Shown: in pieces, positions 1 to 12,808 of the stretch
Position numbering within the stretch: the first letter of the stretch is position 1
Layout of the letters: the number at the start of each line of letters is the position of its first letter
Assembly (NCBI RefSeq): GCF_000219625.1
Contig: NC_018215.1
Location: 806,001 to 870,000 of the forward strand
Reading direction: 5' to 3'
DNA from: Zymoseptoria tritici IPO323
Lineage: Eukaryota; Ascomycota; Dothideomycetes; Mycosphaerellales; Mycosphaerellaceae
DNA: 64,000 bases
Notes under the pieces: generated by a model
What the model was told of the DNA's origin: nothing
Database searches by the model: none
Seen by the model: only the letters and a program-made list of their open reading frames with translations
Made by a program: the position numbers and the translations under genes

Positions 1-740
1 GGAAGAACACGAGCGATAATCGGGTTTACAGCGGAGTGGCATTGCCGTATTGATTTAGTATTGACAGCTACAGTGATAGCGTAATGTCCTGATCATCCAT
101 TGGACAGAGACGTCATTATTGGTGCTATAGCTGGTCGGGACTCAGCTCCGTTGCTTTGCTGACGCAGGCGTTCTCTCATTGGCTCGTAGCGAGACATGTA
201 CCCCACTTTCACATGCGCAATCAGTATTCACTTGCATAGATCTACAAAGTAGTAGGCGCAGAGTGTTGGCACGCAAGATGATACAGTGCTTCAGCCTGAT
301 CTCCTTCTGCTTGAGCAGCAGCGACTGCATTCTGGAATCTGCATTGCATTCTCAGTTGAAGGCAGTCCACTGCAGTCCTCATATAATTCGTGAAAAGCAT
401 TCATAACTCATTGAACTTTTGCCTCGACTCTTTGTCTCCTTTGCGTAGCTCGTACGATTGGTGCTTTGCGCACTGCTCCTCGCTTTGCTTCCGTGGATTT
501 TTCTTCTTTGCTCTCTCTGGATTGAACCTGAGTAGCATGCTGCTTCGCGCTTTGTTCGGAGCATTCTCTCCAATCCTCCTGTTCCCAAACTCCTTTCAAT
601 CCTCTCAATCTCAACTGAGTGCCGATGTGAAGACGTCTCAACTGCCCTCAATCAAAACCATGATCCTCCATTCCCTCAACGCCCAAACTCCTCGTCACCC
701 AACTCCTCAACACCCAATCACCATTTAATTCTTCCCAATC
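1..740. other. Intergenic, no gene recognised
   Basis: No supported coding region. The segment from about 410 to 740 is rich in TC/CT tracts and lies downstream of the stop codon of the minus-strand gene that begins at 4329, so part of it is probably its 3' UTR and terminator region. Confidence 0.4.
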
Positions 741-3700
741 TCACCGACTCAACTTCGTCGCCAGCACAATAGCAATGACCAAAATCGCATAGCCCACCAG
801 ACTCAGCGGGAAATAAACACACAACGCCAGTCTCTTCTCCTCACTTCCCATCGTTAGAATCCTACCCGAAGTCTTTCTTCTGATCCACCAATCGAACCCG
901 CCCAGTGCAAATGCAAGCGCTGTGAGCGGGAGAATCGTACTCAGCAACGCGCAAGTCTCCGAGATGCTCTTCTGCTCGTTGCGCGCGACGTTGTCAAACG
1001 GCACCAATGTGGGCTGACGACGAGGCACATGCGAACCACTGGGAAACTCAGTCCAATTTGGTTCGCGCTCGATGAGTTCGGCGTTAGTGTACGCGCGGCC
1101 AGGGGAGCGACGGGTGGCGTTCATATCTCTGATCAGGCGGAGTGGCTGCAACTCAATCTGAGATTCGATAGCGGGTCGAGGCGCCACGCGGTCGACGCGG
1201 GTGGTGCTGCGGAATTGGAGAGGGATTCTGGTCGTGGTGGTGGGACCGCGGGTCGGGGTGGGAAGGCCGAGCGCGGAGGCTGCGGCGGTATCTGACGGTG
1301 TAGGGAGGTTCAAGGCTCGAGCTGTTGGATTGGGGTCGTTTGGGTACCAGCCGTTGTGATCGCGGTCTTCAAGCGAGTCGACGTCGCGGATAGTGATGAA
1401 CGTGCCATTGCTCTCGCTGAATTCGAGATTGCTTCTCATGGCAGGTCGAGCCGGGGACACAAGTCCGCGTCGAGAGGAAAAGGAGCCGTCGAAAGAGTCA
1501 TTCTCGGTGAGGCTGCGATGATATCCGTTCGGTCTCTTGGAGTTGCGGAAAGGCCTGTAGAACTCTTGGTCGGGGTCTGGTTTGTCCATGCGCAACAGCT
1601 TGCGGACCTTCGAGAAGCTACTCTTGCTTGTTGTGTTTTGGATGGCAATCTCACACAGACGTTCAGAAGCTTCGCGGATGATGGTATGATCTTGTTGACG
1701 GAGTTCCTCCAATCTGTACATGTCCGCAATCTGTGTCTCCTTGTCTACTCGCATGTGATCTGGCCTCAGATGGACGCCGCGGTCCTCGAAGAAGACCTTG
1801 TCTTGCAAAATTCGCATCGCTTCTCGAACCTCATAGCGGATGCTGGGATCGCCTTTCTCGACACGGCTACGATTGAAGTCGTCGATCAGCTCCTGCCTGG
1901 TGAAGAAGCCTCGTGGAGATTGCACCTCTGGTTCGGCGGGTTGTGCTTCATCGTGGCTCAGGCGAATCGTGCTTCCGTTAGTGCTGGTATTGGCGTAGCT
2001 GGAACCATCGTCCTCGGAGTCTTCCGCTTCGGTCTGCCACACGCTGCCGTTTTCTGTGGCTGGGTAGACGCTGGAGGAGCGAAACATGTGCGGAGCGGAC
2101 ATTGTTGCGAGTCCGGCAGCGGTGTGAAAATCGTCGCTGGGGCTGTTCACAAGGCGAGGATGCTGGTGGTATGCATGTGATTGCGGGTTTGGTGCCATGC
2201 GAGGTTTCTGTGCTGCCCGTCGCTGCATCTCCGGGGTGATCATGAGCAGCTGGTTGGTCTCGCCGTACGTCTGTTCGCTGGTTGGGAGCTCGCTGCTGCG
2301 AGAGATGCGCCTGCCACCATATACTGGCGGTGGTACTGTCGGGAGAAGTGCGGTAATTCCGTAGTATGATGTACGGAAGGGTGTGCTGGCTGGGACTGGC
2401 GTGTAGAAGCCGAAGTCCCCTTCCTCGCCAGCACACCCCCCGTATCCCAGACCGCGCTCGATCTCCTCGATACTCGGCGACTCCGACTGCTGGGGCGGCA
2501 GCGATTGCCGGGTATGGTCGTACTTATTGAGGAGCGACCGCATTGCTGCGTCGGTCTCCTCGGAACTGTGAAGTAATGTATCTGGTAAGTGAATTCTTTA
2601 AACGGGTAGGGTGAGCTTTTTCAACATACGCCGGAACCGCCACCACCCCATCGTCTGTGGCCGCCGCAGCCACGCGCTCCCGCCCAAGGATCCCGTCGAT
2701 CGACCGGAGTTCGACAATGTTGCCATTGTCGCTCACGGTCAAGTCGAACGGGTCCGAGAAGCGAGGCACAGCTGTGAGAAATAGTTAGCAGAAATCACAC
2801 GCATACAGGAGCTTCAAACTCACACTGCGGCTGCCCTCTCTCTTCGACCACGTCTCCAGCACCCGACGACCGACCAAGCGAAGGGAGGCGGCGGAAGGGG
2901 TTTGTCCCGACCCTCCGCAGCGGAGAGTGCTGCTGCTGGAGGGCCGGAGACTTGCCCTTTCCTTCCCGGATGCCGGCCGGGCTTGACGAGCCATGCTCAA
3001 CTTGGTTGGCAGAGCGGCTGTACACGACTGGAGAAGGCCTCGCGGGCTCGTTGTGCACGCCCAGGATGTTACGTCGGGCGGTATCGGCATCGTCGTAAAG
3101 GGTGCGGAGGGATTTTGAGTTCTCGCTTGGGACTCTTGGCGACGACTGCGATGGCTCTCCGGTGAGATGATTGTACGACATACTGGATCTCTGTGATTCG
3201 GTATTCTCGTTGTAGTAGTCGTCCAGCAGGCCGTCGATTTCTCCCGGCGTCTCGATGTCTTGTCTTTGGAGCAGAAAAGATGCGTGTGGGTTGATGAGGT
3301 CGAATGATGCGCCGCGGTAGAGTAGAGTCGCTGACGGCGATGTGGGTGAGCGTTCTACAAAGCAAAGTCAGCGCATATAAAGCTTTGCGTGAGGTGCTGA
3401 AGTTACTTGCCAGTCGCGCGTGTCCAATTATCCAGTCCAGGTGGAGCTGGGAATTCAAACTTCGAGAGAGAATAGATCGAAGTTGCCGTTGGATCTTTCT
3501 CAAGCTGACGAGTTGCGCTGCTAGAAGCACTGAAGCTGTGAAAGCCGCCTCTGCTCTTGATGTCGACTTCTTCAAAGCGTACTGATCGCTCGGCTCTTCC
3601 GGTCGGATATGCGTGCGTCCAGTCTTCCGCTCGCTGATTTTGCTGCTCAGGTGAAGCTCCCAGATCCTCCTCTATGCCCACAGATTCCTCCGCGATGCCA

Positions 3701-4329
3701 CCTTGCTCTTCAGAAACATCAAACACCGCCGCGTAGACCTCCCATAAACCTCCGTCTAAACTACCGCTGTTGCTGCTTGCCGCTTGCCGCGGGAACCGCT
3801 TTGCCTTTTTGAGGCTGTCAAACTTACGTTTTGTCCGGAGCGGCTCCTTGAGCGCGGTCCTCTCGTCAATCCTCCGCTGCACGAAGTGCGTGTCGTCTCG
3901 GAGAATGGGCGTATGTGTGGGTGTGGACTGCAGGGTGGTGACAGTCGAGGACAAAGAAGGTGATGCAGGATAGGTGCGCGCGATGGGTGTCGTTGGTGGA
4001 TGTGGATGGAAACGAGGCGGCAAGTCGCGTTGAGAAAACGAGTGAAGTGAAGGCGGCAAATTCGAGCTTGGCGCCCACTGAAAGTCGCCCTGCTGTGGAC
4101 TCGCGGAGAGGTCTGCGATGGAGGGTTTCCGCCGTACTTTCTTGTACTCGAGCTCAGGAGAGTGTGAAAGAAGTGGTGAATGTTGCCATTTATGGTAATC
4201 GTGAAGACTCAAATGAGGTGATTCCTGGTGCGGTAGAGACGCTGCGCTTTTCGAAGACCTCAACAGAATCGTGGCGGGGCGATCAAACGCTGCATCGACC
4301 TGCGCGGGGGGCGGAACGTTGCCGGTCAT
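741..4329 (-). CDS. Large uncharacterised fungal protein with C-terminal membrane segments
   Basis: Four exons join to an open frame of about 1138 residues: 4329-3411, 3354-2824, 2771-2630 and 2565-741. The protein is mostly low-complexity, Ser/Pro/Thr-rich and probably disordered. It has a short conserved-looking block soon after the first junction (LLYRGASFDLINPHASF) and a charged helical block around the middle of exon 4 (RQELIDDFNRSR onward). The last ~75 residues hold two hydrophobic helices separated by a basic loop (WWIRRK), ending LATKLSR, so the protein is probably anchored in a membrane by its C terminus with a large cytosolic N part. The first intron (3355-3410) only keeps frame with a GC donor (G|GCAAGT); the others are GT-AG (52 and 64 bp). 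The start is the first ATG of the open frame. I do not recognise a named family and assign no function. Confidence 0.75.
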
Positions 4330-5729
4330 GATGGCGTTGGGGTGGAATCGATCCGGTCCTAGCCGAGCACCTTGTTTTCTTTGAGAGCTTCGGTCGGCAC
4401 AAGTCGAGCGATCAAAAGGGCGACATTCTCAGTTGGCCGGTTGTTGAATAATGTTTCTGTCGTTGCTGGATGTTTCAGACAGTCTCCAAGACTAAGCGCG
4501 GGAGCGTGACGATGAAGCGGGCTGTTAGAAGCCTTGATACCGAGCGAGGATGTCAGGCGATAAGCGTGGTGGGTTCTTTTCACCTGAGCCAGCGTGTGCG
4601 CGCTGAATGCATCGATGAAGCCGACTGTTCTGGGCGACGCATCGTGAGTCTGTGCCTTTCAATTCTCAATTGATCGATTTCCGCTCACCTCTTGCTCTCC
4701 CACTGATATCACCGATAGACACAAGCCGACTTTCCAAGCGTCAAGACCAATTCCCAAAAGCTCGGCCTTTTGCCCAACGCCCACCTCCAAGTGCTGGAAT
4801 CCAAATGGTCCGACCCGATGGTAGATATTCGCCTGAGAAGCATTCTGGAGAGGAGGCAATGTTCACTCGCTGAAAAGAGAAGGCATTCGAGGAAGGGGAG
4901 TAAGGAAGGAATGAAGCCAAAGCGAAGGAGAGCGTCGGTTTGTCAGTGAAGGTACATGACCTCCGAAAGGAAAGACGAAAGGACACTTCACAGGCGTAGT
5001 GCGATGCTCAAAGCAGAAGGAACAGACCTGAGGTGAGAAGATGAGGTGAGGTGAGGTGAGCCACCACGCCATGTGCCTGCCCAAAAAAGCGTGCACATCT
5101 CGCACCACACACTAGGAAAGCGCAAAATCATCGCATCCATCATCGCCTACACCCACCTGACGACGACTATTGGTCGTCCGGCCTATTCGCGGTGCGTGAA
5201 AAGAGTGGACGAAGCAGCGTGGCAGCGCAAGAGAGAAGAGGTGAAGTCTGCTCTCCGATTTGCTGACGACTTTCACGGGCGCACGAGCCACCCGACCGGG
5301 TCCACGTTGTCGGCAGCCAACCACTTCTTCCATCAGCCTGCCGACATGAATGTACACGTCTTACCTATTGACAAGTGCCACGGACGACGCATCCACCTTG
5401 TGCTCTACCTGAAGCTGGCGTGATGCTATTCTGTGGGTGTCTTTGGTGCTAGAAATGCGGATGGAAGCCTATCAGACGGGTGAGGATTCGTTTCGCCTCA
5501 CTTGACAAGGTTCGAGGACACCTTCTTGGGTTGAAATACGAGGATGACTACCGATCCATCCTGACCGGTCCATGAAGGAACACCACTTGAATGCCTGCGA
5601 CTCTTCTGACTGGATCAGAACATGTTTGCTACAGACTGTTCCTGCGGCCGATTCGTGCTCGGCCTGCGTAAGCATGCCTCCAGCAGATCACATGCACAAC
5701 ACAATGCCGTGCATGCGCCGCTCCTAGGA
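4330..5729. other. Intergenic with GGTGA microsatellite
   Basis: 1.4 kb between the start of the minus-strand gene at 4329 and the stop of the CCC1-like gene at 5730. No open frame has recognisable content. It contains a short (GGTGA)n tract at about 5042-5061 and should include the promoter of the 741-4329 gene. Confidence 0.4.
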
Positions 5730-6661
5730 TCACACAATTCCCGAAGCATTCACACCCCTCACAATGCCATAACTCACGCCTGCCGCCACTGCCCCAACAA
5801 CCAACGTCTGCACTGCGCTCCACCCTGCATCCCGTTGTGTGGTGCCGGTGACCCTCGCTTTGACGTATCCGAATGCGATCAGAATAACGACTGTGATGCC
5901 AATGGAGGTGAACAGCGCGTGGTTGACGGTATGCATGGCGAAGTAAGGTATCATGGGCAGGAGGCCGCCTGTGAATGGACGTCAGCGACTGGTGAGGGTG
6001 AAAGTTACTGTGTGAGTTGGTACCGAGAAAGTAGGAAATTCCCATCACTAGGCCTTCGATGCAGGCCATCTTCGCATCGGGCTTGGAGAGCTGGAGGCTA
6101 AAGTCCATCATGAACTACACGCCATTCGTATCAGTAGGTATTCCTTTGGCCATGGCGTTACCTCACCTTCACCCAAGTCTCCTCATCCCCTTTCAATCCC
6201 TCCACCACTCCTCTCGTCCTCTCCCTGCCGATCCCATACCTCTCAAAGATGCCAAACACTTGCTCTTCTTCCACTTCAGGTTTCTCCCTCAATCCTCTCC
6301 GCTGTCTGTTCTCCTCGACAGCATAGTGTTTCCTCTCCGTCACAGCCGCAAGGTACGCTCCAAGCCCCATGGAGATCGATCCGGCGAAGAGCTCGGCCAG
6401 ACCGCCTAGCACGACGATCTTGGAATTACCCAAGGCGGAGAGGCCAGCTGTCAGAGCGAAGGGCACGGTGAGCCCGTCGGCGAAGCCGATAATGCTGTCG
6501 CGGATTAGAAGGCCGTTGTGGGCATTGTTGCGGGAGGAGGTCGGTTTGGAGGATGCCGCTTGCTCGATACTGGACGGGGTTGAGTATGATTGAGACAGAG
6601 TCTTCATATCGATGGGAGGGAGGTCGAATGGAGGAAAACTCGGGAGTGAGTAGGGATCCAT
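5730..6661 (-). CDS. CCC1: CCC1/VIT1-family vacuolar Fe/Mn transporter
   Basis: Three exons (6661-6167, 6114-6024, 5968-5730; introns 52 and 55 bp, GT-AG) give 274 residues. This family moves Fe2+/Mn2+ from the cytosol into the vacuole and so detoxifies and stores iron. The family signature in the first membrane segment is clear (RDSIIGFADGLTVPFALTAG), followed by a Gly/Ser-rich second helix (LAELFAGSISMGLGAYLA) and a charged cytosolic metal-binding loop (ERKHYAVEENRQRR onward, with the EVEEEQVFGIFERYGI block). Three further hydrophobic segments lie in exons 2 and 3, ending with VSYGIVRGVNASGIV. Yeast Ccc1 is 322 residues, so this is close to family length. Start: the first ATG of the frame, with a non-conserved ~45-residue N tail. 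It is transcribed divergently from the RAX1-like gene. Exon joins are convincing; whether Fe or Mn is preferred cannot be read from the sequence. Confidence 0.92.
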
Positions 6662-7730
6662 CTTCTACGGGTGGTTGTTTCGCTGGCGACGAACAGGTAC
6701 AGCAGAGGTCAGTGAAGAAGGGGAGGAACAGAGCACGCGGACTAATGAGCATGCAAGTGTCATGCAGTCCGCGATCAGTGTGCGGACCAGATACACAGAT
6801 GTTCGGATCTGATACACCGAAACAAACGACCACCGCTGCTTTTACACTGCTCGGACAGCGAAGCAACGTGTTTGCCAAATAGCTGTAAGTCCGACATGGC
6901 ACAGGTGGTGGGATGGTCATACTTCCGTGCCAGGGAATCGACCTGGTGTGGAGCACGCTGAGTTAGAGCGGTGCTGCAGTACTTGATCGTTAACTGCCAG
7001 CTGAGAGACTTGAGATTATGAGAGCGACCGTAAGCTTTATCGACTCAAACTTGATAGGATCAAAGGAAGAGCGAATCGGCGAAGTCATGCACACTGTTCA
7101 CTTCTCGTGGACTCCAACAGCACTTGTGGTCTCCTCGAAGGTCGCTCAGTTTGCTGTACACCTCAGTGAAGCACCGTTCTGGAGCACTGTTCTGAAGCAC
7201 CCAAACTCATCGACATCAGCGCCGACTGTCGTTGTGCACTTTGAAATGTAGAAGATCCTTTGGGCTTGGTTTACGTCGTGCTGTGCGGAGGGAATCGTGT
7301 CGTGCTTCTCGTATTCTCCGGATGGTCGCATCTATTCTTCTTTTGCGACGACTGTATACCGGTCGTCAAGGCTTCTTGAACACGCGAGCCCGGGCGAGTT
7401 TCACCACCTTGCTCAAGCGGCAAGTAGTTGAAAAGAGAGAGTATAGGCCTGGTAACAACGAGTCGCGATGTGCAGTGTGCAATGTTATTTTGGTGCATCG
7501 ACCTTGCATCCCGTATCGAACGTCCCGTTGGCTGGAAGAACAAGGCTCGGCAGCCGCCGATTGGACAGCATCGCGGTTTAAGCGGAGATTTGACCATGAT
7601 CTCCTTGGCTTGGCTAACAACGACAACCGCAGGGCTTGTCCTCTCTCACCACATCTCAGCGACCACGACGACCGATCGACCTCACCTCACCCCCTCCACC
7701 TCCGGCAACTCCGCCTGGACCACCGCGACA
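6662..7730. other. Divergent intergenic region between CCC1-like and RAX1-like genes
   Basis: About 1.07 kb holding the promoters of two divergent genes. No coding region is supported. A hairpin (CCAGG/CCTGG, about 6921-6940) resembles a degraded tRNA T-arm but no complete tRNA fold was found. Confidence 0.4.
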
Positions 7731-9127
7731 ATGGAGTCGCGCACACCCACGCCCGAGCCGGGGCTTCGAATGAGACTGCCGAATTTATGGGAGGTCTTGA
7801 GCCGGAGGACATTGGCACCGGTGAGTGCTGCGCGGTCACCCTCGTCTGCCGGGCGCATTGGCTGATTTCACGGTGTTACAGGTCGATCTCTTCTCCTTCT
7901 ACATTTATATGCGCGATGTTCAGCGCAGCGTGGACTATCTTGACTTTTGGTGAGTGTTCCCGGCTGATTGGTCGCAAGCGGTGGAGTGGTGGCAGCATTG
8001 GAGGCAGGCATTGCGATACAGTATCTGGCATTGGCGGATAACACACCATGAGCGTCGTGCACGTCGACACATACTGATCTCCTCAATAAGGCTCGATGTC
8101 TCTCAACACATGTCACTCTGTCGCCACTACGTCCGCGAACTCCGCCGATCCGTCCTCGTATCCACGCCCGACCTCGAAAAAAGCGGCTCGAAACGATCAT
8201 CACAAATCCTGGACAATTACAATAATGATCGTCGATCCTCCGAGCAAGGACCCAGCGGTCTATACACCGATGCAAAAGAGCGACAGACACCAGATCAACG
8301 CCTCTCTGCGTTTCTACGGAATGACAATGGAAGTCACCACAGTCCCCAGCACAGCCAGGGCAGCACCAACCATTCGGAACACGCACCAGGCGCTGAACAT
8401 CAGCCGCGACCCAGCTTCATGACCAACAACTCTGGTTCTCCCAATGTCAACCACAGCAACAGCAGTCCGCAGAATACCGTCGCCCGAGCAGATATTCGCG
8501 CATCGGCGGAGAAGATCCTCTACACATTCCTTCTTCCTGGCGCCGAACGAGAGATCATCCTTCCCCAAGGCATTCTCAACGACATCACCAATAGCATTGA
8601 GACGGAGGGAAGAGACGATCCAGAGGTCTTTGACGCAGCTAAGGACTATGTTTTTCAGGCCATGGAACGCGATGCCTTTCCCGGGTTTCTGCGAGCAAAG
8701 GCACTGGGCAATATTGTGCAGCCCTCTGTCATGCTGCGCTTGATCATCGGACTGGTCTCATTCTTCGGAGCACTATGGGCAGCGTTCGTTCTCATCTTCC
8801 TCGACAAAAACAGGGCGACGCGATGCTGGCTCATCCTCCCTTTCACGGTTGGGATCTACTTTCTGGGATCCCATCAGTACATGCTGGACCCAATCCTGGC
8901 GCTGCTCGGCTACAGCGAGTACACGTTTATGAACTTTGCACGCATCAAGGAGCCGTTTGTGAGGTGAGTCCATCTGATGCAGCCATTATCACGACGAAGA
9001 AGTACGTACTGACAACTCTCATAGGAAACTTCTCAACAAGCGCGCACTGATGTGTCTGGCAGGGATGCTAATACTGGACGTGGCAATACTCTGCCTGTTC
9101 ATCTTTGTCCCCGGAAAGCGACTATGA
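7731..9127 (+). CDS. RAX1: RAX1-like protein: RGS domain with C-terminal membrane helices
   Basis: Four exons (7731-7820, 7882-7949, 8091-8963, 9025-9127) give 377 residues. The N-terminal part carries an RGS-type helical domain: LPNLWEVLSRRTLAP, then DLFSFYIYMRDVQRSVDYLDFWLDV across two introns, with a long Ser/Asn/His-rich insertion, then the closing RGS helices (DAAKDYVFQAMERDAFPGFLRAKALG). Three hydrophobic segments follow at about residues 267-291, 295-314 and 350-372. RGS at the N end plus membrane helices at the C end is the layout of yeast Rax1, a plasma-membrane landmark for bipolar budding; filamentous-fungal homologues affect asexual growth and stress response. ATG 7731 (MESRTPTPEPG) is preferred because it directly precedes the conserved block; upstream in-frame ATGs exist. 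Both membrane location and G-alpha GAP activity are inference. Confidence 0.85.
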
Positions 9128-9579
9128 CAATTTTGTATTGATTCAGCGAATGGCGTTTTTTTGGGTATGACCAACACGGCCGACAGAACCGACCGGCAGA
9201 CTGCCTCTGGCTCTCTTTATTTATGTCTAGGAGGATGTATCGTCCACAACGTACTTGTGTTGTATGAAGAAGAGATTTCTCTCTGTACACAGCAACGGTC
9301 TTCTGCTTCATCTCTTGCACTGCCGATTATCTCTGCTATCTCCACTATCAGCTGATTTTCAGCAGGCATTTCTTCCTTCACTACCGCATTCAGCCTTGTC
9401 CTCGAAGATTGTGGATCGAGGATCGGCTCCGTGGCTTGCATGGCTGACTTGCCCCGCTATGTCTCCGAAACCACCTGCACCTACAGCATCAGCAGCTCCC
9501 CACTTCATCAAGCTTGAACCATTCGTCTCACGTAACAGTTTCCATGCAACTGCAACACTGCACGTAGCCGTCAACAAAC
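9128..9579. other. Intergenic, promoter of urease gene
   Basis: About 450 bp between the RAX1-like stop codon and the urease start codon. It must contain the 3' end of the first gene and the promoter of the second; no other structure was recognised. Confidence 0.4.
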
Positions 9580-12237
9580 ATGCAGTTGGCCCCGAAAGAG
9601 GTATCTGCAGATTCTCAGACGTACAAGAACTCCACCACTGACTGTTTCTTCCCGACAATAGATCGATAAGCTCCTGATCACCCAAACCGGCTTCCTTGCT
9701 CAACGCCGTCTCGCTCGCGGCGTCCGCCTCAATCACACCGAAGCCCTCGCCCTGATCGCCAGCGTCATTCAAGAACTCATTTGCGATGGCAATCATACGG
9801 TTGCGGACCTCATGTCGCTCGGCACGACGCTGCTGGGCCGTCGACATGTGCTGCCCAGCGTCCCGCACACGCTGTCCGAGATGATGGTCGAAGGGACATT
9901 TGTCAACGGCACATATCTGGTCACGATTCACAATCCCATTGCGACGGATGAAGGGAATTTGGAAAGAGCGTTGTATGGGAGTTTCTTGCCTGTACCGGAT
10001 CAGGACAAGTTCCCGTGGCCGCCCGTGGAGGGCTTGGAGGCCTGGGAAGAGGAGAAGATGCCGGGTGCTGTGGTTGCTGTGAAAGGGGATAGAGGACGGA
10101 TTAAGCTGAGCGAGGGGAGGAAGAGGATCAAGCTGAAGGTGACGAGTAAAGGCGACCGACCCATTCAGGTTGGAAGCCATTATCACTTCATCGAAACGAA
10201 TCCGAAGCTGGAGTTTGATCGGCTCAAGGCGAGGGGTATGAGATTGGACATCGCGGCAGGGACAAGTATACGGTTCGAGCCAGGAGACAGCAGGACTGTG
10301 ACGCTGGTCGAGATTGCAGGCAATCAGGTTATAAGGGGTGGGAATGACCTTGCGCCAGGGCATATTCATGATGCGAGTATCACAGATGACATCCTGCAGA
10401 GGTTACAGGCTGGTGGATTCTTGCACGTTGAGCAAAATCCCATGGCGGATCAGGCGCTGGAGCCGTTCAGCATGGACCGCGAGAGCTACATTTCCATGTT
10501 TGGGCCAACGGTTGGCGACAAGATTAGGCTGGGCCCGACAGATCTGTGGATTCAGATCGAGCATGACATGACGGATCACGGCGATGAGTGCACGTTTGGT
10601 GGAGGAAAGACGATTCGTGATGGTATGGGCCAGGCTTCGGGTCGTGCTGACAGCGAATGCTTGGATACGGTCATTACCAACGCGGTGATCGTCGACTGGA
10701 GTGGCATATACAAAGCCGATATCGGTATCAAGAATGGACTCATCGCTGGTATCGGGAAGGCTGGCAATCCAGACGTGATGGCGAACGTCGACCCAAACAT
10801 GATTGTTGGCGTTGCTACAGATGTGATTGCCGGCGAGCACAAGATCGTCACAGCAGGAGGATTCGACTCGCACATTCACCTCATATGTCCACAGCAAGCG
10901 TACGAAGCGATCGCAAGTGGTATCACGACATTCCTTGGAGGGGGCACGGGACCAAGCACAAGCACAAATGCTACCACTTGTACCCCAAGCACAAACATGA
11001 TCAAGTGGATGCTGCAAGCGTGCGACGAACTTCCGATGAATATCGGCATCACAGGCAAAGGCAACGACGCTGACCCCAAAGGTCTCCGAGAGCAAGCCGA
11101 AGCAGGCGTCTGCGGTCTGAAACTCCACGAAGACTGGGGAACGACTCCTAAAGCCATCGATACCTGCCTGACCGTGTGCGACGAGCACGACATACAATGC
11201 CTGATTCATACCGATACGCTCAACGAATCTGGCTTTGTCGAAACCACCGTGGCCTCATTTAAAGACCGCACCATCCACACCTACCATACCGAAGGAGCCG
11301 GTGGCGGCCACGCTCCGGACATCATCTCCGTCGTCGAACACAATAATGTGCTCCCCTCATCAACCAATCCTACTCGGCCTTTTACGAACAACACTCTCGA
11401 TGAACATCTCGACATGCTTATGGTCTGCCACCATCTTTCCCGCAACATTCCCGAAGACGTGGCGTTTGCTGAATCAAGAATCCGCGCCGAGACCATCGCA
11501 GCCGAAGATGTTTTACACGACCTCGGCGCCATCAGCATGATGTCCTCGGACTCCCAAGCCATGGGTCGCTGCGGCGAGGTCATCCTCCGCACCTGGAACA
11601 CGGCACACAAGAACAAAGTGCAGCGCGGGTTCCTTCCCGAGGACCAGGGTACTGGCGTGGACAACTTCCGCGTGAAGCGATACATCAGCAAATACACCAT
11701 CAACCCGTCTATCACGCAGGGCATGGGCCACCTCATCGGCAGTGTGGAGGTCGGTAAGCTCGCGGACTTGGTGCTTTGGAATCCTGCCAATTTCGGCGCC
11801 AAACCCGCACAAGTCGTCAAGGGTGGGATGATCTCGTGGAGTCAGATGGGGGATCCGAACGCGAGTATTCCGACTGTGGAGCCGGTGATTATGAGACCTA
11901 TGTTTGGCGCTATGAACCCGAATAGGAGCGTGATGTGGGTGAGTAAGGCGAGCGTGGAGAATGGAAAGGTGGAGGGATATGGGTTGAAAAAGAGGATTGA
12001 GGCTGTAAAGGGATGTAGGAGAATAGGGAAGAAGGATATGAAGTGGAATGATGCTATGCCGAGGATGAAGGTGGATCCTGAGAGATATGTGAGTCCTTTC
12101 GCTGCGAGGAGCGCGATTGTATTCAAGGATGTGATTGCTGACGACTTGTTTGACAGACCGTGGAGGCAGATGGTATGGTTTGCAAGGCTGAGCCGGCGGA
12201 TACGTTACCGTTGTCGCAGGCTTATTTTATGTACTGA
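9580..12237 (+). CDS. URE1: Urease (fused gamma-beta-alpha, nickel enzyme)
   Basis: Three exons give 842 residues: a 21-bp first exon (9580-9600, MQLAPKE), 9662-12088 and 12157-12237. Urease hydrolyses urea to ammonia and carbamate in the cytosol. The order gamma (residues 1 to ~110), beta (~130-240) and alpha (~270-842) matches plant and fungal single-chain ureases of ~840 residues. Active-site elements are all present: nickel ligands in GFDSHIHL (His411, His413), the lysine to be carbamylated in GLKLHEDWG (Lys494), the next His pair in [11 protein letters not shown] and [14 protein letters not shown], the flap Cys-His in MVCHHL, and the Asp ligand in [10 protein letters not shown]. The 21-bp exon and the 3' exon were found by restoring the conserved N and C termini; both junctions are phase 0 with GT-AG borders (61- and 68-bp introns). 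The accessory ureD/F/G genes are not nearby, as is usual in fungi. Confidence 0.97.
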
Positions 12238-12808
12238 GACTTATTGTCTGTCGTTGACGGATGTTGTAATGTCTTCACGCGCATCGAGAGCGGTACCCTG
12301 TTGTCTTCCTCGTACGCCACGCTCATTCCGAGGGTAGTGGTTTTCGCTATTTCAGGCACTTCAAGCACTTCACCAAACCGCTTGCACCATGGTCGTAAGA
12401 GGGCATCGTCAGTGATGACCACGAGACTCAGGACATTGCTCAAATCGCTGCTCAGAGCGGACCTCGCCAAAGACTTGACGTGGCGTCCAACTTTGAAAGG
12501 CAGAGATCATGCTCAATCATCTTGAGTTCACGCCTTCCCGCATCCCAGGCTAGGTTCGATAACACAAGTAGCTCGTACCCGACCGACGCATTGCGGTCAT
12601 GCAACGCATCCGTATGATAGCGGACAGCAGAAACGGCGCCGTGCTTCTCACACTTGTATGCAAAATTCCAACTTCGTAGGAGACCCATAATTATCCACTG
12701 CCGCTATGCTGTACGCCAAACCTGGTATCTCTGAATGCACAATCCGAACGGCAAAGCTCTTTCTCTCGAATCCAACAACACCTGACGCCCATACCCATAT
12801 CTTCCCTC
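12238..12808. other. Convergent 3' region, no gene
   Basis: Space between the urease stop and the stop of the minus-strand zinc-ribbon gene. It should hold both 3' UTRs; no coding region is supported. Confidence 0.4.

Noticed and set aside
6890..6990. tRNA-like hairpins on the minus strand (CCAGG/CCTGG T-arm, CGCT/AGCG anticodon-like arm)
   Set aside because: The T-loop lacks one base of the usual TTCGA pattern, no 5' acceptor strand pairs with the 3' strand, and the base after the anticodon would be a pyrimidine. Chance or a decayed remnant.
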